From Azospirillaceae bacterium (lineage in GTDB: Bacteria; Pseudomonadota; Alphaproteobacteria; Azospirillales; Azospirillaceae), in the NCBI GenBank assembly GCA_031291675.1, contig JARLIO010000023.1:1-54522 (forward strand): a DNA stretch of 54,522 nt, given 5' to 3'. Positions 35,857 to 46,000 of this stretch are shown here, in pieces. Below the pieces are notes generated by a model that was not told where the DNA came from, made no database searches, and was given only the letters and a program-made list of their open reading frames with translations. The position numbers and the translations under genes are program-made. Position 1 is the stretch's first letter; each line of letters begins with the position of its first letter.

Positions 35857-37239
35857 TCATTCGTCGTTTGACGGGGCTTCGGCCATGCCCCGGACATCCT
35901 GCGCCTGCAACCAACCCGGCGATCCGGCCGGCAGCAGCTTCTCGGCCCGTTCCGACAACACCCGTGCCGCGCTGCGGTCACCACGGGCCAGGGCGTCCTC
36001 GGACATCGCATAGGCGGTCATGCCGTTGTCGCCCTTGCGACCATAGCCGGTCGCCAGCAGGCGCCACATGAAGGGGGAATGGCGTTCATGCTCGATGGCG
36101 CTGTTGAGATGGGCAATCGCCTCATCCACCAGCGTGGGGTCGTTGGTTTCGAGCAGGGCATGGGCCAGGGCCGCCTGCAGCAATGCCGAGTCGGGGAGCA
36201 ACGCGACCGAGCGCCGGTAGGGGGGAATGGCGTCGCGAACCCGGCTGTTCTCGAACAGGATCTGCCCCTTGAGTTCCTCGAAGAAGGGATTGCGCGGCTC
36301 CGCCGCGATCAGCTGGTCGACCATCGGCAGGGCCTGCGAAAGTTCGCCGCGCCGGTAATAGGCGATCGCGCGGGCATAGCGCGCCGCGATCGACGGATCG
36401 CTGGCCGGATACTCCCGCAGTGCCCGCAGCGGATCGATGAAGCCCATCAGCTTGGCCTTCATCCTGCGATGCATTTCGACAAACTCGGTGGGGAGCGGGG
36501 TGTCGGACCATTTGGAGTGGGCGACATGCTGCTGGACCGCCTCGACCCGGTTGCGGGTCAGCGGGTGGGTCCGGACATATTCGCTCTGGGCGCTGTCGGG
36601 CAACAGTTCCTGGCCCTGGAGCTTCTGGAAGAATGTCAGCATGCCGCGCGCCGACATGTGGGCCCGGTCGAGGAAGGACATGCCCGCCGCGTCGGCCGAC
36701 CCCTCCTGGGTCCGGGTGAAGGCCAGCAGATTGCGGCGGGCGAGTTCGGTACCGCCGGACATCACCGCGACCCCGGCGCCGGGGTCGTGGCTGGCGACCG
36801 CGGCACCGACGCCCAGGACCATCGACAGGATCGCCTCGGCCGAGGCGCCCTCAACGGCGCCGCGGGCGCGGACCAGATGGCCGCCGGCGATGTGCCCAGT
36901 CTCATGCGCAATCACGCCGACGACCTGGCCGGCATCGTCGCTGGCCATCAGCAGGCCGGTGTAGATGAACAGGTTCATGCCGTCGGCGACGAACGCGTTG
37001 ATCTGGTTGGAGTCGATCAGGGCAATTTCTACCGAGTCGGTGGGGATGCCGGCCTGTTCGAAGATTGGCTGCGCGTAACTGCGAATGGTATGTTCGATCT
37101 CAGCGTCGCGGATGAACTCCGGCGCACCGCTTTGCGCCGCAACCGGCGGCGCTGCGATCGAAGCCAGGGTCAGGGCTATCACACTGTTGAGTATCCAGAC
37201 CCTTCTGAATCCGGAACTGAAGAAACCCCGCATCACCAT
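35857..37239 (-). CDS. M48-family zinc metalloprotease with TPR region (BepA-like)
   Basis: This exported protein of about 460 residues has a signal-like helix (WILNSVIALTLASIAAPPVA). The M48 catalytic centre reads VVGVIAHETGHIAGGHLVRA (zinc ligands in HExxH), with the third-ligand region near QEGSADAAGMSFLD. A C-terminal TPR-like part follows (ARAIAYYRRGELSQALPMVD). This layout matches BepA/YfgC, a periplasmic protease and chaperone for outer-membrane assembly. Its ATG at 37239 lies in a CCATGG shared with the opposing gene. Confidence 0.92.
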   Translation of the reverse strand: MVMRGFFSSGFRRVWILNSVIALTLASIAAPPVAAQSGAPEFIRDAEIEHTIRSYAQPIFEQAGIPTDSVEIALIDSNQINAFVADGMNLFIYTGLLMASDDAGQVVGVIAHETGHIAGGHLVRARGAVEGASAEAILSMVLGVGAAVASHDPGAGVAVMSGGTELARRNLLAFTRTQEGSADAAGMSFLDRAHMSARGMLTFFQKLQGQELLPDSAQSEYVRTHPLTRNRVEAVQQHVAHSKWSDTPLPTEFVEMHRRMKAKLMGFIDPLRALREYPASDPSIAARYARAIAYYRRGELSQALPMVDQLIAAEPRNPFFEELKGQILFENSRVRDAIPPYRRSVALLPDSALLQAALAHALLETNDPTLVDEAIAHLNSAIEHERHSPFMWRLLATGYGRKGDNGMTAYAMSEDALARGDRSAARVLSERAEKLLPAGSPGWLQAQDVRGMAEAPSNDE

Positions 37240-38647
37240 GGTCTCACCGCTGCGCCAAACGCTGTTTTCAGGAGTTGCCGGCACGCGCCGCATTCCTGCC
37301 CCGGTCGCTGATCCGCTCCTTCGCGTCGCTTGCGAAGGTGCCGGACATCCAGCCCGGATCCGGAACCGTCACGCGGGAATTTGGCATCGCTGGACGGCAA
37401 TTGCTATAGGTCTCGCCCTGTTGTCTGCCTGTGGCGGCAGCACCAAAACCAATATTCTCGGCGCCGGAGGGCTGATCCAGCCTTTCGGCGTTGTCAGCGC
37501 GGAACCCCATGCGACGCTTGTCGGCCGCGATATTCTCGCGGCCGGCGGCAGTGCCGCCGACGCCGCGGCCGCCATGGCGCTGGTGATGGCCGTGACCTTG
37601 CCATCGCGGGCCGGTCTCGGCGGTGGCGGCGTCTGTGAGCTTTACAACCCGCCGAAGGATGCCAGGGCCGGTAACGGAACCACGGTGACCATCGATTTTC
37701 TGTCGCGCGACAAGGGGGCTGCGCCGGGTTTCCTTGCGGGGATCGCGGCGATGCAGGCCCGTTACGGCCATTTGCGCTGGGAACAGATCGTCGTGCCCGC
37801 CGAAACGCTGGCGCGCGAGTCGGCGACCGTGTCGCGTGCCCTGGCCCATGATCTGGCCGCCTATGGCCAAGCCTTCGCGGCCGACCCCGAGGCCCGGCGT
37901 CTGTTCGCCCGGCCGGATGGTTCGATGCTGGCCGAGGGCGATCCGATGGTACAACCGCAATTGGCGTCGACATTGGCGGCGATTCGCCAGCGCGGCGTCG
38001 ATGCTGTGCGTTCCGGCCCCCTGGCCGACCGGATGGCGGCCGCATTTGCGCTCGACTCCGCGGCGCTGCGTCGTCCGCAGGTCGCGCTGCGCGACAGTGT
38101 TGCCGTCCCCTTCGCCCACGATATGTTGTATTTTGCCGATCTGACCGATACCGGCACGGCGGCCGCCTGGAATGCGGTGGCCGATCTTGGCGATGAGGCG
38201 CGGGCTGCGGCTCTGGCCAAGGCGCCGGCATCGCAACCGGCGGCGCCGCCCACGACGGCGTTGGCGGTGGTCGACGGTTTCGAACAGGGCGTGTCCTGCG
38301 TGCTGAGTGCCGGCGGGCCGTTCGGCAGCGGCCGGATGGCACAGGGTCTGGGCTTTTTCATCGGTCGTGCCACGGGTGCTGCCGGGGTCGGCGGCCCGGT
38401 GATCGAGGTCAACCACAATGTCGGTCGGCTCCATTTTGCCGGCGCCGGTGCCGCCAATGCGCCGACCGATCACGCCGACACCGCCTTGGTTGCCGAGATG
38501 GCCCATGATCTGTTGGAGGCTCCGGCACGTTCGGTGTCGGGGGCGACCGAGATCATTGACTGCCACAGGGAGGATGGCAAAAATCTCAAGCTGTGTCAGG
38601 CGATGACCGATAAGCAAGGCTTCGGCCTTGGTGTTCTGGGCCACTGA
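37238..38647 (+). CDS. Gamma-glutamyltranspeptidase-like lipoprotein
   Basis: The product resembles gamma-glutamyltranspeptidase (Ntn hydrolase). ISAEP-like VVSAEPHATLVGRDILAAGG and SAADAAAAMALVMAV match the large subunit, GLGGGGVCELY follows, and PTTALAVVDG matches the site where the catalytic Thr starts the small subunit. The protein (~470 residues) is shorter than classical enzymes (about 550-580). A lipobox (LALLSACGG) suggests anchoring to a membrane. The start is doubtful: the only in-frame ATG nearby is 37238, in the CCATGG shared with the opposing protease gene, and it leaves ~48 residues before the hydrophobic segment. Activity is uncertain. Confidence 0.8.
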   Translation: MVSPLRQTLFSGVAGTRRIPAPVADPLLRVACEGAGHPARIRNRHAGIWHRWTAIAIGLALLSACGGSTKTNILGAGGLIQPFGVVSAEPHATLVGRDILAAGGSAADAAAAMALVMAVTLPSRAGLGGGGVCELYNPPKDARAGNGTTVTIDFLSRDKGAAPGFLAGIAAMQARYGHLRWEQIVVPAETLARESATVSRALAHDLAAYGQAFAADPEARRLFARPDGSMLAEGDPMVQPQLASTLAAIRQRGVDAVRSGPLADRMAAAFALDSAALRRPQVALRDSVAVPFAHDMLYFADLTDTGTAAAWNAVADLGDEARAAALAKAPASQPAAPPTTALAVVDGFEQGVSCVLSAGGPFGSGRMAQGLGFFIGRATGAAGVGGPVIEVNHNVGRLHFAGAGAANAPTDHADTALVAEMAHDLLEAPARSVSGATEIIDCHREDGKNLKLCQAMTDKQGFGLGVLGH

Positions 38648-38754
38648 ACAGCGGGACGGGAGATCCATCCGCTACCGGAATGATTGGCTGCGGTCGGTCA
38701 TTCCGGTTCCGTAACGAGGCCGGCGAAGCAGCGCCGCGGGAGAGGGAAACGGGT

Positions 38755-39900
38755 TTGAAGCTGTCTCAACGCGGGCTGATTCCGCCGTTCATTGTCATGG
38801 ACGTGATGCGCGCGGCCAACGCGCGCCAGGCCGCGCAGGGTGATGTCCTGCATCTGGAGGTCGGTCAGCCGGCAACACCGGCACCGCAGGCGGTACTTGC
38901 CGCGGCGCAGCGCGCGCTCGGCTGCGATCGCCTGGGCTACACGGATGCTTTGGGGCTGCCGGCGCTACGCGAAGCGATCGCGGGCTGGTACCGCCATCGT
39001 TACGGGCTGGCGGTGCCGCCCGAGCGGATCGTGGTCACCACGGGATCCTCCGGGGGGTTTCTGCTGAGCTTTCTGGCTGCGTTTGACCCCGGCGACCGTG
39101 TCGCCCTGGTCGCGCCGGGCTATCCCGCCTATCGCAATATTCTGAAGGCGGTCGATTGCGAGCCGGTCGACCTTCCGGCCGGGCCGGAAAACCGCTTCCA
39201 GATCGAGGCGGCGATGCTGGATCGGCTGCAGCAAGCGGTGCAGGGGCTGATCATCGCCAGCCCCTCGAATCCAACCGGCACGATGCTGGCGACCGCGGAA
39301 TTGGCCGCGTTGGCGCAATGGTGCCGGCAACGCGGCGTCTGGCTGGTCTCCGACGAGATCTATCACGGCATCAGCTATATCGGTCCGGCCCAGACGGCGC
39401 TGGCGGTCAGCGACGATGTCATCGTCGTCAACAGCTTTTCCAAATATTTCTCGATGACCGGGTGGCGTCTGGGCTGGATCGTCGTGCCGCCTGCGATGGT
39501 GCGTGCCGTCGAATGTCTGGCGCAGAATCTGTTCATTTCGCCGCCGACGCTGTCTCAGCTCGCGGCGCTGGCGGTGTTTGATTGCGAGCCGGAGCTCGAC
39601 GCCAATGTGGCCTGCTATGCCCGCAATCGCGAATTGCTGCTGGAACAATTGCCCAAAGCCGGGTTCGACCGGTTGGCGCCCGCCGACGGCGCCTTTTACA
39701 TCTATGCCGATATCGCCGCATTGAGCGACGATAGTCGCGCCCTGGCCCGCCGCCTGCTCGACGAAACCGGAGTCGCGGTAACGCCGGGCGTTGATTTCGA
39801 TCCGATCCGGGGACATCGCTATCTCAGGTTCAGTTTCGCCGGGGCGACGGCGGATATGGCCGAGGCGGCGCGCCGACTGATCGCGTGGCGATCCCGGTGA
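38755..39900 (+). CDS. Class I/II PLP-dependent aminotransferase
   Basis: This 381-residue aminotransferase has the fold-type I features: LGYTDALGLPALREAIAGWY, TTGSSGGFLLSFLAAFDPGD, PSNPTGTML, SDEIYHGISY, and the PLP-binding lysine in VNSFSKYFSMTGWRLGWIV. An ending like RYLRFSFAGATADM supplies the substrate-carboxylate Arg. The start is TTG at 38755, with GGGAGAGGG upstream; a reading from 38680 adds 25 unlikely residues. The amino acid substrate cannot be named from sequence. Confidence 0.92.
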   Translation: MKLSQRGLIPPFIVMDVMRAANARQAAQGDVLHLEVGQPATPAPQAVLAAAQRALGCDRLGYTDALGLPALREAIAGWYRHRYGLAVPPERIVVTTGSSGGFLLSFLAAFDPGDRVALVAPGYPAYRNILKAVDCEPVDLPAGPENRFQIEAAMLDRLQQAVQGLIIASPSNPTGTMLATAELAALAQWCRQRGVWLVSDEIYHGISYIGPAQTALAVSDDVIVVNSFSKYFSMTGWRLGWIVVPPAMVRAVECLAQNLFISPPTLSQLAALAVFDCEPELDANVACYARNRELLLEQLPKAGFDRLAPADGAFYIYADIAALSDDSRALARRLLDETGVAVTPGVDFDPIRGHRYLRFSFAGATADMAEAARRLIAWRSR

Positions 39901-40199
39901 TGGGCCGGGGCGCCGCGATCGGGCCGAAATTCCGGGCGCTAACACCGACCGTACGGTACCGTGGCGGCGCTTCGATCACCGAATCTCCCGATATTTTGAG
40001 CGGCTGCAAAAAAGCGTCGTCAATTCGTAACAAATCCACAGTGAATGGACTCTACCATCCCTTGGTGGCGCGACGCCTGGATCTGGTTCAGTTCGATCCA
40101 ACACCGATAGGGCCGCGCGGTGCCGCGCCGGTCCGATGCGCTTTCCCGTGATTGCGGTGCCACGCCGTTCTGTCGGCCGGGGACCATGGAGGGGCTTCG
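39901..40199. other. Intergenic region with palindromes
   Basis: About 300 bases before the maoC-pta gene. ACCGTACGGT (39948-39957) is a perfect 10-bp palindrome overlapping GGTACC. The AT-rich part near 39990-40045 probably carries the promoter of the pta-ackA operon, but I cannot fix its boxes. Confidence 0.4.
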
Positions 40200-41606
40200 A
40201 TGAGCAGCGATGTGTTGGAAAACAAGACCTTTGACGAGATCGTCATCGGCGAGACGGCCAGCGTTCAGCGGGAACTGCGACGGGATGACATCGCGCTGTT
40301 CGCGGTCATCACCGGTGATGAGAATCCGACCCATCTTGACGAGGACTATGCCAGCAGCCATGGCGGCAAGCTGGTCGGCCATAGCATGTGGAGTGGCGCC
40401 CTGATCTCGGGGGTTCTCGGCAATGTCCTGCCCGGACCTGGCACGATTTACCGCAGCCAGAACCTGTCGTTCAACGGCGGGGTCGAGGTCGGTGATGTCC
40501 TGACGGTCACCGTCAGCGTCCGTGAGAAGAACCCGGCTGACAAGACGGTCGCGTTTGATTGCCGTGTGGCCAAGGCCAATGGCGATGCCATCGCGCAGGG
40601 CGTCGCTGTCGTCATCGCCCCCTCGGAAAAGATTTCTCGCTCCCGGGAGCCCTTGCCGGAAATTCAGCTCAACCGGCATGATGGCTTCCTGGCCTTGCAG
40701 GCTCGGTGCGGATCGCTCGAGCCCATCGTCACCGCCGTCGCTTTTCCCTGCGATGACAGTTCGCTCCGTGCCGCTCTTGACGCCGCCGCCGCCGGCCTGA
40801 TCGACCCCATCCTGGTCGGGCCGGAGGCAACGATCCGCAGGGTCGCCGAGGTCCACGGTCTCGACCTCACGAACCGCCGCATCGTGACCGCGGGCCACAG
40901 CGTCGAGGCTGCGTTCAAGGCGGTCGAACTGGTCCGTCAAGGGACTGCCCATTCGTTGATGAAGGGATCGCTGCATACCGACGAGTTGATGCATGAAATC
41001 ATGGTTTCGGCGACAGGGTTGCGGACCGCGCGCCGGATCAGCCATTGCTTCATCATGGACGTGCCCAGCTATGTCGGGCCCCTGATCATCACCGACGCCG
41101 CGATCAACATCTATCCGACGCTCGAGGAGAAGCGGGATATTTGCCAGAATGCCATCGATCTGGCGCTGGCCTTGGGGATGGAACCGCGGGTGGCAATTCT
41201 GTCGGCGGTCGAGACCATCAATCCCAAGATCCTGTCGACGGTCGATGCCGCGGCCTTGTGCAAGATGGCGGAACGGGGACAGATCATCGGCGGCATTCTT
41301 GACGGGCCGTTGGCGATGGACAATGCCATCAGCCGCGATGCCGCCAAGATCAAGAAGATCTCGTCGCCGGTTGCGGGCAAGGCCAATATCCTGCTGGTGC
41401 CCAATCTGGAGGCCGGCAACATGGTCGCCAAGGAACTGAGCTTCCTGGCCGGGGCCGATGCGGCGGGGATCGTTCTGGGGGCCCGGGTTCCGGTGATCCT
41501 GACCAGCCGCGCCGACAGCGTGCGCTCACGCATGGCCTCCTGCGCCGTCGCGGTCCTTTACGCCCATTATCTGCAGAACAACCTGGACCAGCTGGCAGGA
41601 CATTGA
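40200..41606 (+). CDS. Bifunctional MaoC-like hydratase / phosphate acetyltransferase
   Basis: This is a 468-residue fusion. Residues ~8-140 form a MaoC-type hotdog enoyl-CoA hydratase domain (FAVITGDENPTHLDEDYASS, then GHSMWSGALISGVL). Residues ~165-465 form a phosphate acyltransferase domain (VGPEATIRRVAE, GTAHSLMKGSLHTDELMHEI, IITDAAINIYPTLEEKRDI, ILDGPLAMDNAIS). The Pta part interconverts acetyl-CoA and acetyl phosphate; the physiological acyl group could be another short acyl. GGAGGGG precedes the ATG at 40200. ackA follows after 73 bases, so they probably form an acetate-metabolism operon. Confidence 0.95.
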   Translation: MSSDVLENKTFDEIVIGETASVQRELRRDDIALFAVITGDENPTHLDEDYASSHGGKLVGHSMWSGALISGVLGNVLPGPGTIYRSQNLSFNGGVEVGDVLTVTVSVREKNPADKTVAFDCRVAKANGDAIAQGVAVVIAPSEKISRSREPLPEIQLNRHDGFLALQARCGSLEPIVTAVAFPCDDSSLRAALDAAAAGLIDPILVGPEATIRRVAEVHGLDLTNRRIVTAGHSVEAAFKAVELVRQGTAHSLMKGSLHTDELMHEIMVSATGLRTARRISHCFIMDVPSYVGPLIITDAAINIYPTLEEKRDICQNAIDLALALGMEPRVAILSAVETINPKILSTVDAAALCKMAERGQIIGGILDGPLAMDNAISRDAAKIKKISSPVAGKANILLVPNLEAGNMVAKELSFLAGADAAGIVLGARVPVILTSRADSVRSRMASCAVAVLYAHYLQNNLDQLAGH

Positions 41607-41679
41607 CCGCCGGGCGCGGCCCCGGAAGATAGCCACAGCGCCGCACCGTAAAATTGCATTGAATGGAAGGAAAACGCCC

Positions 41680-42876
41680 ATGCGTGACGCTATCCTGGTG
41701 GTCAATGCCGGCTCATCGAGCCTTAAATTTCAAATCTTCACCAGCGATCGGGAGGGAGCGCTGGCGGTGATCAGCCGGGGCCAGTTCGAAGGGTTGGGGG
41801 TGGCGCCGCATTTCGTCGCCCTGGACCCGGAGGGTCACGTGCTGTCCGAACAGCGCTGGGAGGACGGCGCCCTGGCCGATCATGCGGCGGCCTTCGTGTT
41901 CTTCGAAACCTGGCTGAACGGCAATCTGAGCGATGTCGCGCTGATCGCCGCCGGCCACCGCGTGGTTCATGGCGGTTTCCGCTTCGAGGCTCCGGCATTG
42001 GTCACGCCCGAGGTCCTGGCGGAGTTGCAGCGGATTTCCTACCTGGCGCCGCTGCACCAGCCCCACGCGGTGGCCTGCATTGCCGCCCTGACAGCGATCA
42101 AACCCGAGTTGCCGCAGATCGCCTGCTTTGATACGGCCTTCCATCGCAACCATCCACCGGTGGCCGATCGCTTCGCGATTCCCTTCGAATATTACCAGGC
42201 GGGCGTCCGGCGCTATGGTTTCCACGGGTTGTCATATGAATTCATCGCCCGGCGGCTGCGCCAGTTGGCGCCGGATCTCGCCGCGGGGCGGGTCGTGGTG
42301 GCGCATCTGGGCAATGGCTCAAGCCTTTGTGCCATTCGCAATGGCGTCAGTATCGATTCGACAATGGGCTTCACGGCCCTGGACGGCATGCCGATGGGGA
42401 CCCGATGCGGTTCCATCGATCCCGGTGTGCTGCTGTATTTCCTGCGGCAGCGCGGTATGAGCGTCGATGACGTCGAAGCGATGCTCTACAAGAAATCCGG
42501 TCTGCTCGGCTTGTCGGGGATCAGCAGCGACATGCGGTTGCTCCTGAGTGCCGACAGTGACCATGCCCGAGAGGCTGTCGATTATTTCGTCTATCACGTG
42601 GTTCGTGAGGTCGGGGCCCTGGCCGCGGCGTTAGGCGGCCTGGACGGGCTGGTGTTCACCGCGGGAATCGGGGAGCACGCATCGCAAATTCACACCCGTG
42701 TCGTCGAAGCGCTGGCCTGGCTGGGGTTGGCCATCGATCCTGTCGCTCACGCCAACGGGGCGCTGCGCATTTCACCGGACGATCACAATCCTTCGGTCTG
42801 GGTCATTCCCACCGACGAGGAACGCATGATCGCCCGTCATACGCTGGATTTATTGGCCGGCCTGGCCCCGGCGTGA
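41680..42876 (+). CDS. ackA: Acetate kinase
   Basis: AckA converts acetyl phosphate and ADP to acetate and ATP, or the reverse. The 398-residue protein has the family motifs in order: VVNAGSSSLKF at the start, GHRVVHGG, ACFDTAFHRNHP, RYGFHGLSYEFIAR, VVAHLGNGSSLCAIRNG, GTRCGSIDPG and FTAGIGEHA. GGAAGG precedes the ATG at 41680. It is paired with the upstream phosphotransacetylase fusion and followed by a strong terminator. In rhizobial relatives of this cluster fabI may follow; it does not here. Confidence 0.97.
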   Translation: MRDAILVVNAGSSSLKFQIFTSDREGALAVISRGQFEGLGVAPHFVALDPEGHVLSEQRWEDGALADHAAAFVFFETWLNGNLSDVALIAAGHRVVHGGFRFEAPALVTPEVLAELQRISYLAPLHQPHAVACIAALTAIKPELPQIACFDTAFHRNHPPVADRFAIPFEYYQAGVRRYGFHGLSYEFIARRLRQLAPDLAAGRVVVAHLGNGSSLCAIRNGVSIDSTMGFTALDGMPMGTRCGSIDPGVLLYFLRQRGMSVDDVEAMLYKKSGLLGLSGISSDMRLLLSADSDHAREAVDYFVYHVVREVGALAAALGGLDGLVFTAGIGEHASQIHTRVVEALAWLGLAIDPVAHANGALRISPDDHNPSVWVIPTDEERMIARHTLDLLAGLAPA

Positions 42877-42974
42877 TCGCGGTGGCCCGCGAGGGCCGAA
42901 GTCTGCGGGACATCTGGGCGACCGGTCATTTCTTGTGGCGGGCTGGTCCCGGTCGCGCCGGCGCCTGAGGCTTG

Positions 42975-42998
42975 GCTTTGATCGATTACGATCAAAGC
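42975..42998. other. Perfect 10-bp hairpin downstream of ackA
   Basis: GCTTTGATCG (42975-42984), loop ATTA, CGATCAAAGC (42989-42998). It stands just ahead of the ackA terminator and on the minus strand lies after rne, so it may help stop or protect the rne transcript. Confidence 0.5.
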
Positions 42999-43010
42999 GG
43001 ATGATTGGAG

Positions 43011-43049
43011 AGGGCCGGTCAACGCCTGAATGGCACGATGACCGGCCCT
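43011..43049 (+). terminator. Rho-independent terminator of ackA
   Basis: AGGGCCGGTCA (43011-43021) pairs perfectly with TGACCGGCCCT (43039-43049) over 11 bp with a 17-base loop, followed by TTTCTTC. It lies between the converging ackA and rne genes and probably works chiefly for ackA. Confidence 0.75.
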
Positions 43050-43065
43050 TTCTTCATTCAGCGGG

Positions 43066-46000
43066 TCAACGCTTCCACCAGCCGCGACGTGTCGGCTGTG
43101 CCGACGCGCTGCTTTCCGCCGACTCAGTCTCGGGCATCAGCGCGTCGCGGGGCGACGACTCGGCGCTGGCCGGGGCTGGCGCTTCCGGGCTCGCAGTCGT
43201 TGGCGCCGGCTCCATCGGGACGGGCTCGGGTGATGGCTCGGCCGGAACGGTCGAAATCGCCTCGGCGACCGGCGTCACGACGTCATCGGTTCCCCGGGAT
43301 GCGGCGTTTTCCAGCCCGGGAATGACCGGTTGGGCGAACGGCAGCGCCGGTTCGGCGACGGTCGGCTCGGCCGTCGCGGCATCGGCACCGGGGGTCTCCG
43401 GGGCCGCCACCACGACTTTACGCCGTCGCCGCTTTGGCGGTGCTGCGGGTGTGTCTGCGGTGGCGGTGTCGCCAGGCTCCGCAGCGGCCACAGATCCCAC
43501 CAAGACGTCGAGGGCTGGTGGTACCGCCGGCTCTTCCGTCGTCTCCACAACCTTCTTGCGACGCGAAGGGCGCTTCTTCGGCGCGGGTGGCGCTTCGGCA
43601 ACGAGCGCTGCCGCGACGTCTTCCGTCGCCGGCGTTGCCGTAATCGGCGTCACGATCGGTTCCGACGCCGGCAGGTCTGCCACCGGTGCCGTCTGTTCAC
43701 TGACGATCGGTGTGACGGGCACCGGGACGACCGGGACTCCCGGCTCGACCGGGGTGTCCGGCGCCGTTGCGGTCCCCCTGTCGCGTTCGGCGGCGGTGGG
43801 CACGACCGGTTCGATCACGGGATAGACGTCGGCGAAAATATCGCCCAGGTCGTCATTATAGGCCGGCGGCACATAGACCGGCGGCGCTGCCGCGGGCATG
43901 GGCGCGCTGGCCTCCACGTCGATTCCAGGCGCGTCCGCGACGCCGTCGGTTGCCGGCTCGCCGGTACCGGTCTCGTCGAACGAGTCCGGAGCATCCTCGT
44001 CCCCCGTCGCCGCCTCGAGACCTTGCGTCTCGGGCCGACCGGTCCGTGAACGGCGGCGGCCACCGCGCTTGCCCCGGCGACGCTTGCGCCGTTGCGAGTC
44101 GCCGCTGGCGTCGGCGGTTTCTTCACGGCCTTCGGCGCTGTCTTCGGTGTCGTCCGAGTCCTCGCCGTCGTCACCGTCCTCGTCACTGAGATCATCCTGG
44201 GCCCGCGGGTCGATGGCTGACGTCGCCACGATCGTTTCCGTGACCAAAGTGCGATCGCTATCGGGAGCATCGGCGGCGGCGGCGATGACGGCTTCGGCAT
44301 CCTCACGGGGCCGGCTGTCACCGGCAGGCCGTTCCTCGAAGCGTCGGCCGCGACGGCGGTGGCGACGGCGTTCGCCATCGGCCTTCGCGGTGTTGTCGCC
44401 TCTGGCCGTTTCCGCCCGGGGGCTGTCCGTCCGAGTGCTGTCCGTCCGAGCCGCTTCACGGGGGCTATCCTCAGCGGTCTCGTCGATTTCGACGGCGCCA
44501 TCCGCCGGGACATCGGTCTCCTGCTCCAGCGCGCGGTCGGTTTCGGCAAAGATCCGTTCCGGGCTGATGGCGGGCGCGACGTCTTCATCGGCGCCCCGGG
44601 TCTTGATGCGTTCCAGCTTGTAGTCCGGGGCGATCAAGGCGTCGTCACCACTGAGGAAGACGCGCAGACCATAGCGCTGCTCGATGTCCTGCAGCGCGGC
44701 GCGCTTCTGATTCAGGATGTAGAGCGCGATCGGCGTTGCAACCTGGATCGTGATTTCGCTCGACCGCTTGCGGATCCCTTCTTCCTCGATCGCCCGCAGC
44801 ACAAACAGCGCGGCCGATTCGATCGACCGCACCATTCCGGTGCCATTGCAATGCGGGCAACGTTCGAAATTGGTTTCCATCAGGCTGGGGCGCAGGCGCT
44901 GGCGCGACAGCTCGAGCAAGCCGAACGGCGAGATCCGTCCGAACTGGATGCGTGCGCGGTCGGTCTTCATCGCCTCTTTGAGACGGCGTTCGACCGCGGC
45001 ATTATTGCGGGCGTCCTCCATGTCGATGAAGTCGATCACGATCAATCCGGCCAGATCGCGCAGGCGCAACTGGCGGGCGATCTCATCCGCGGCCTCAAGG
45101 TTGGTCTTGTAGGCGGTTTCTTCGATGTTGCGTTCGCGGGTCGAACGGCCCGAATTGACGTCGATCGCGACCAGGGCTTCGGCCTGGTTGATCACCAGAT
45201 ACCCGCCTGACTTCAACTGGCAGACCGGGCTGTGAATGACGTCGATCTGGCTTTCGATCTGATAGCGGAAAAACAGCGGAATTGTCGGATCGCGATAGGG
45301 AACCACCCGCTTGGTGTGGCTCGGCATCAACATTTCCATGAAGTCGCGGGCGGTGCGGTAACCCTCCTCACCCTCGACCAGAACCTCGTCGATGTCGTTG
45401 GAATAGAGATCGCGAATCGACCGTTTGATCAGGTTGGCTTCTTCGTAGATCAGCGCCGGCGCCGAGCTTTGCAGCGTTTGCTCCCGGATGCTGTCCCACA
45501 GCCGCAACAGATATTCCAGATCGCGCGAAATCTCCGCCTTGCTGCGCTCCATCCCCGCGGTGCGCAGGATGACCGCCATGCCCTCGGGGATGTCGAGATC
45601 CCCAAGCATTTCCTTGAGACGCTTGCGATCCTGCGGGTTGGTGATTTTTCGCGAAATACCGCCGCCACGACCGGTATTGGGCATCAGGACGCAATAGCGT
45701 CCCGGCAGCGAAAGGTAGGTGGTCAGCGCCGCGCCTTTGTTGCCGCGCTCTTCCTTGACGACCTGGACCAGCAGAATCTGCCGGCGCTTGATGACTTCCT
45801 GGATCTTGTAACTGCGCAGCGGCCGTGGCCGGCGGCGGTGCGTCTCGTCGGCATTGTCGCCCGGGTCACCGTCGGCAAGATCCGGAAGTGATGCCGGGGC
45901 CTCTTCGTCCAGGGCAACGGTCGGCGCTGCGAAGCGCAGATCGTCGGCGTCCGATGCGGGGCCCGGGCGCAACTGCGGGAACAGCGGGCTCTCATCGACG

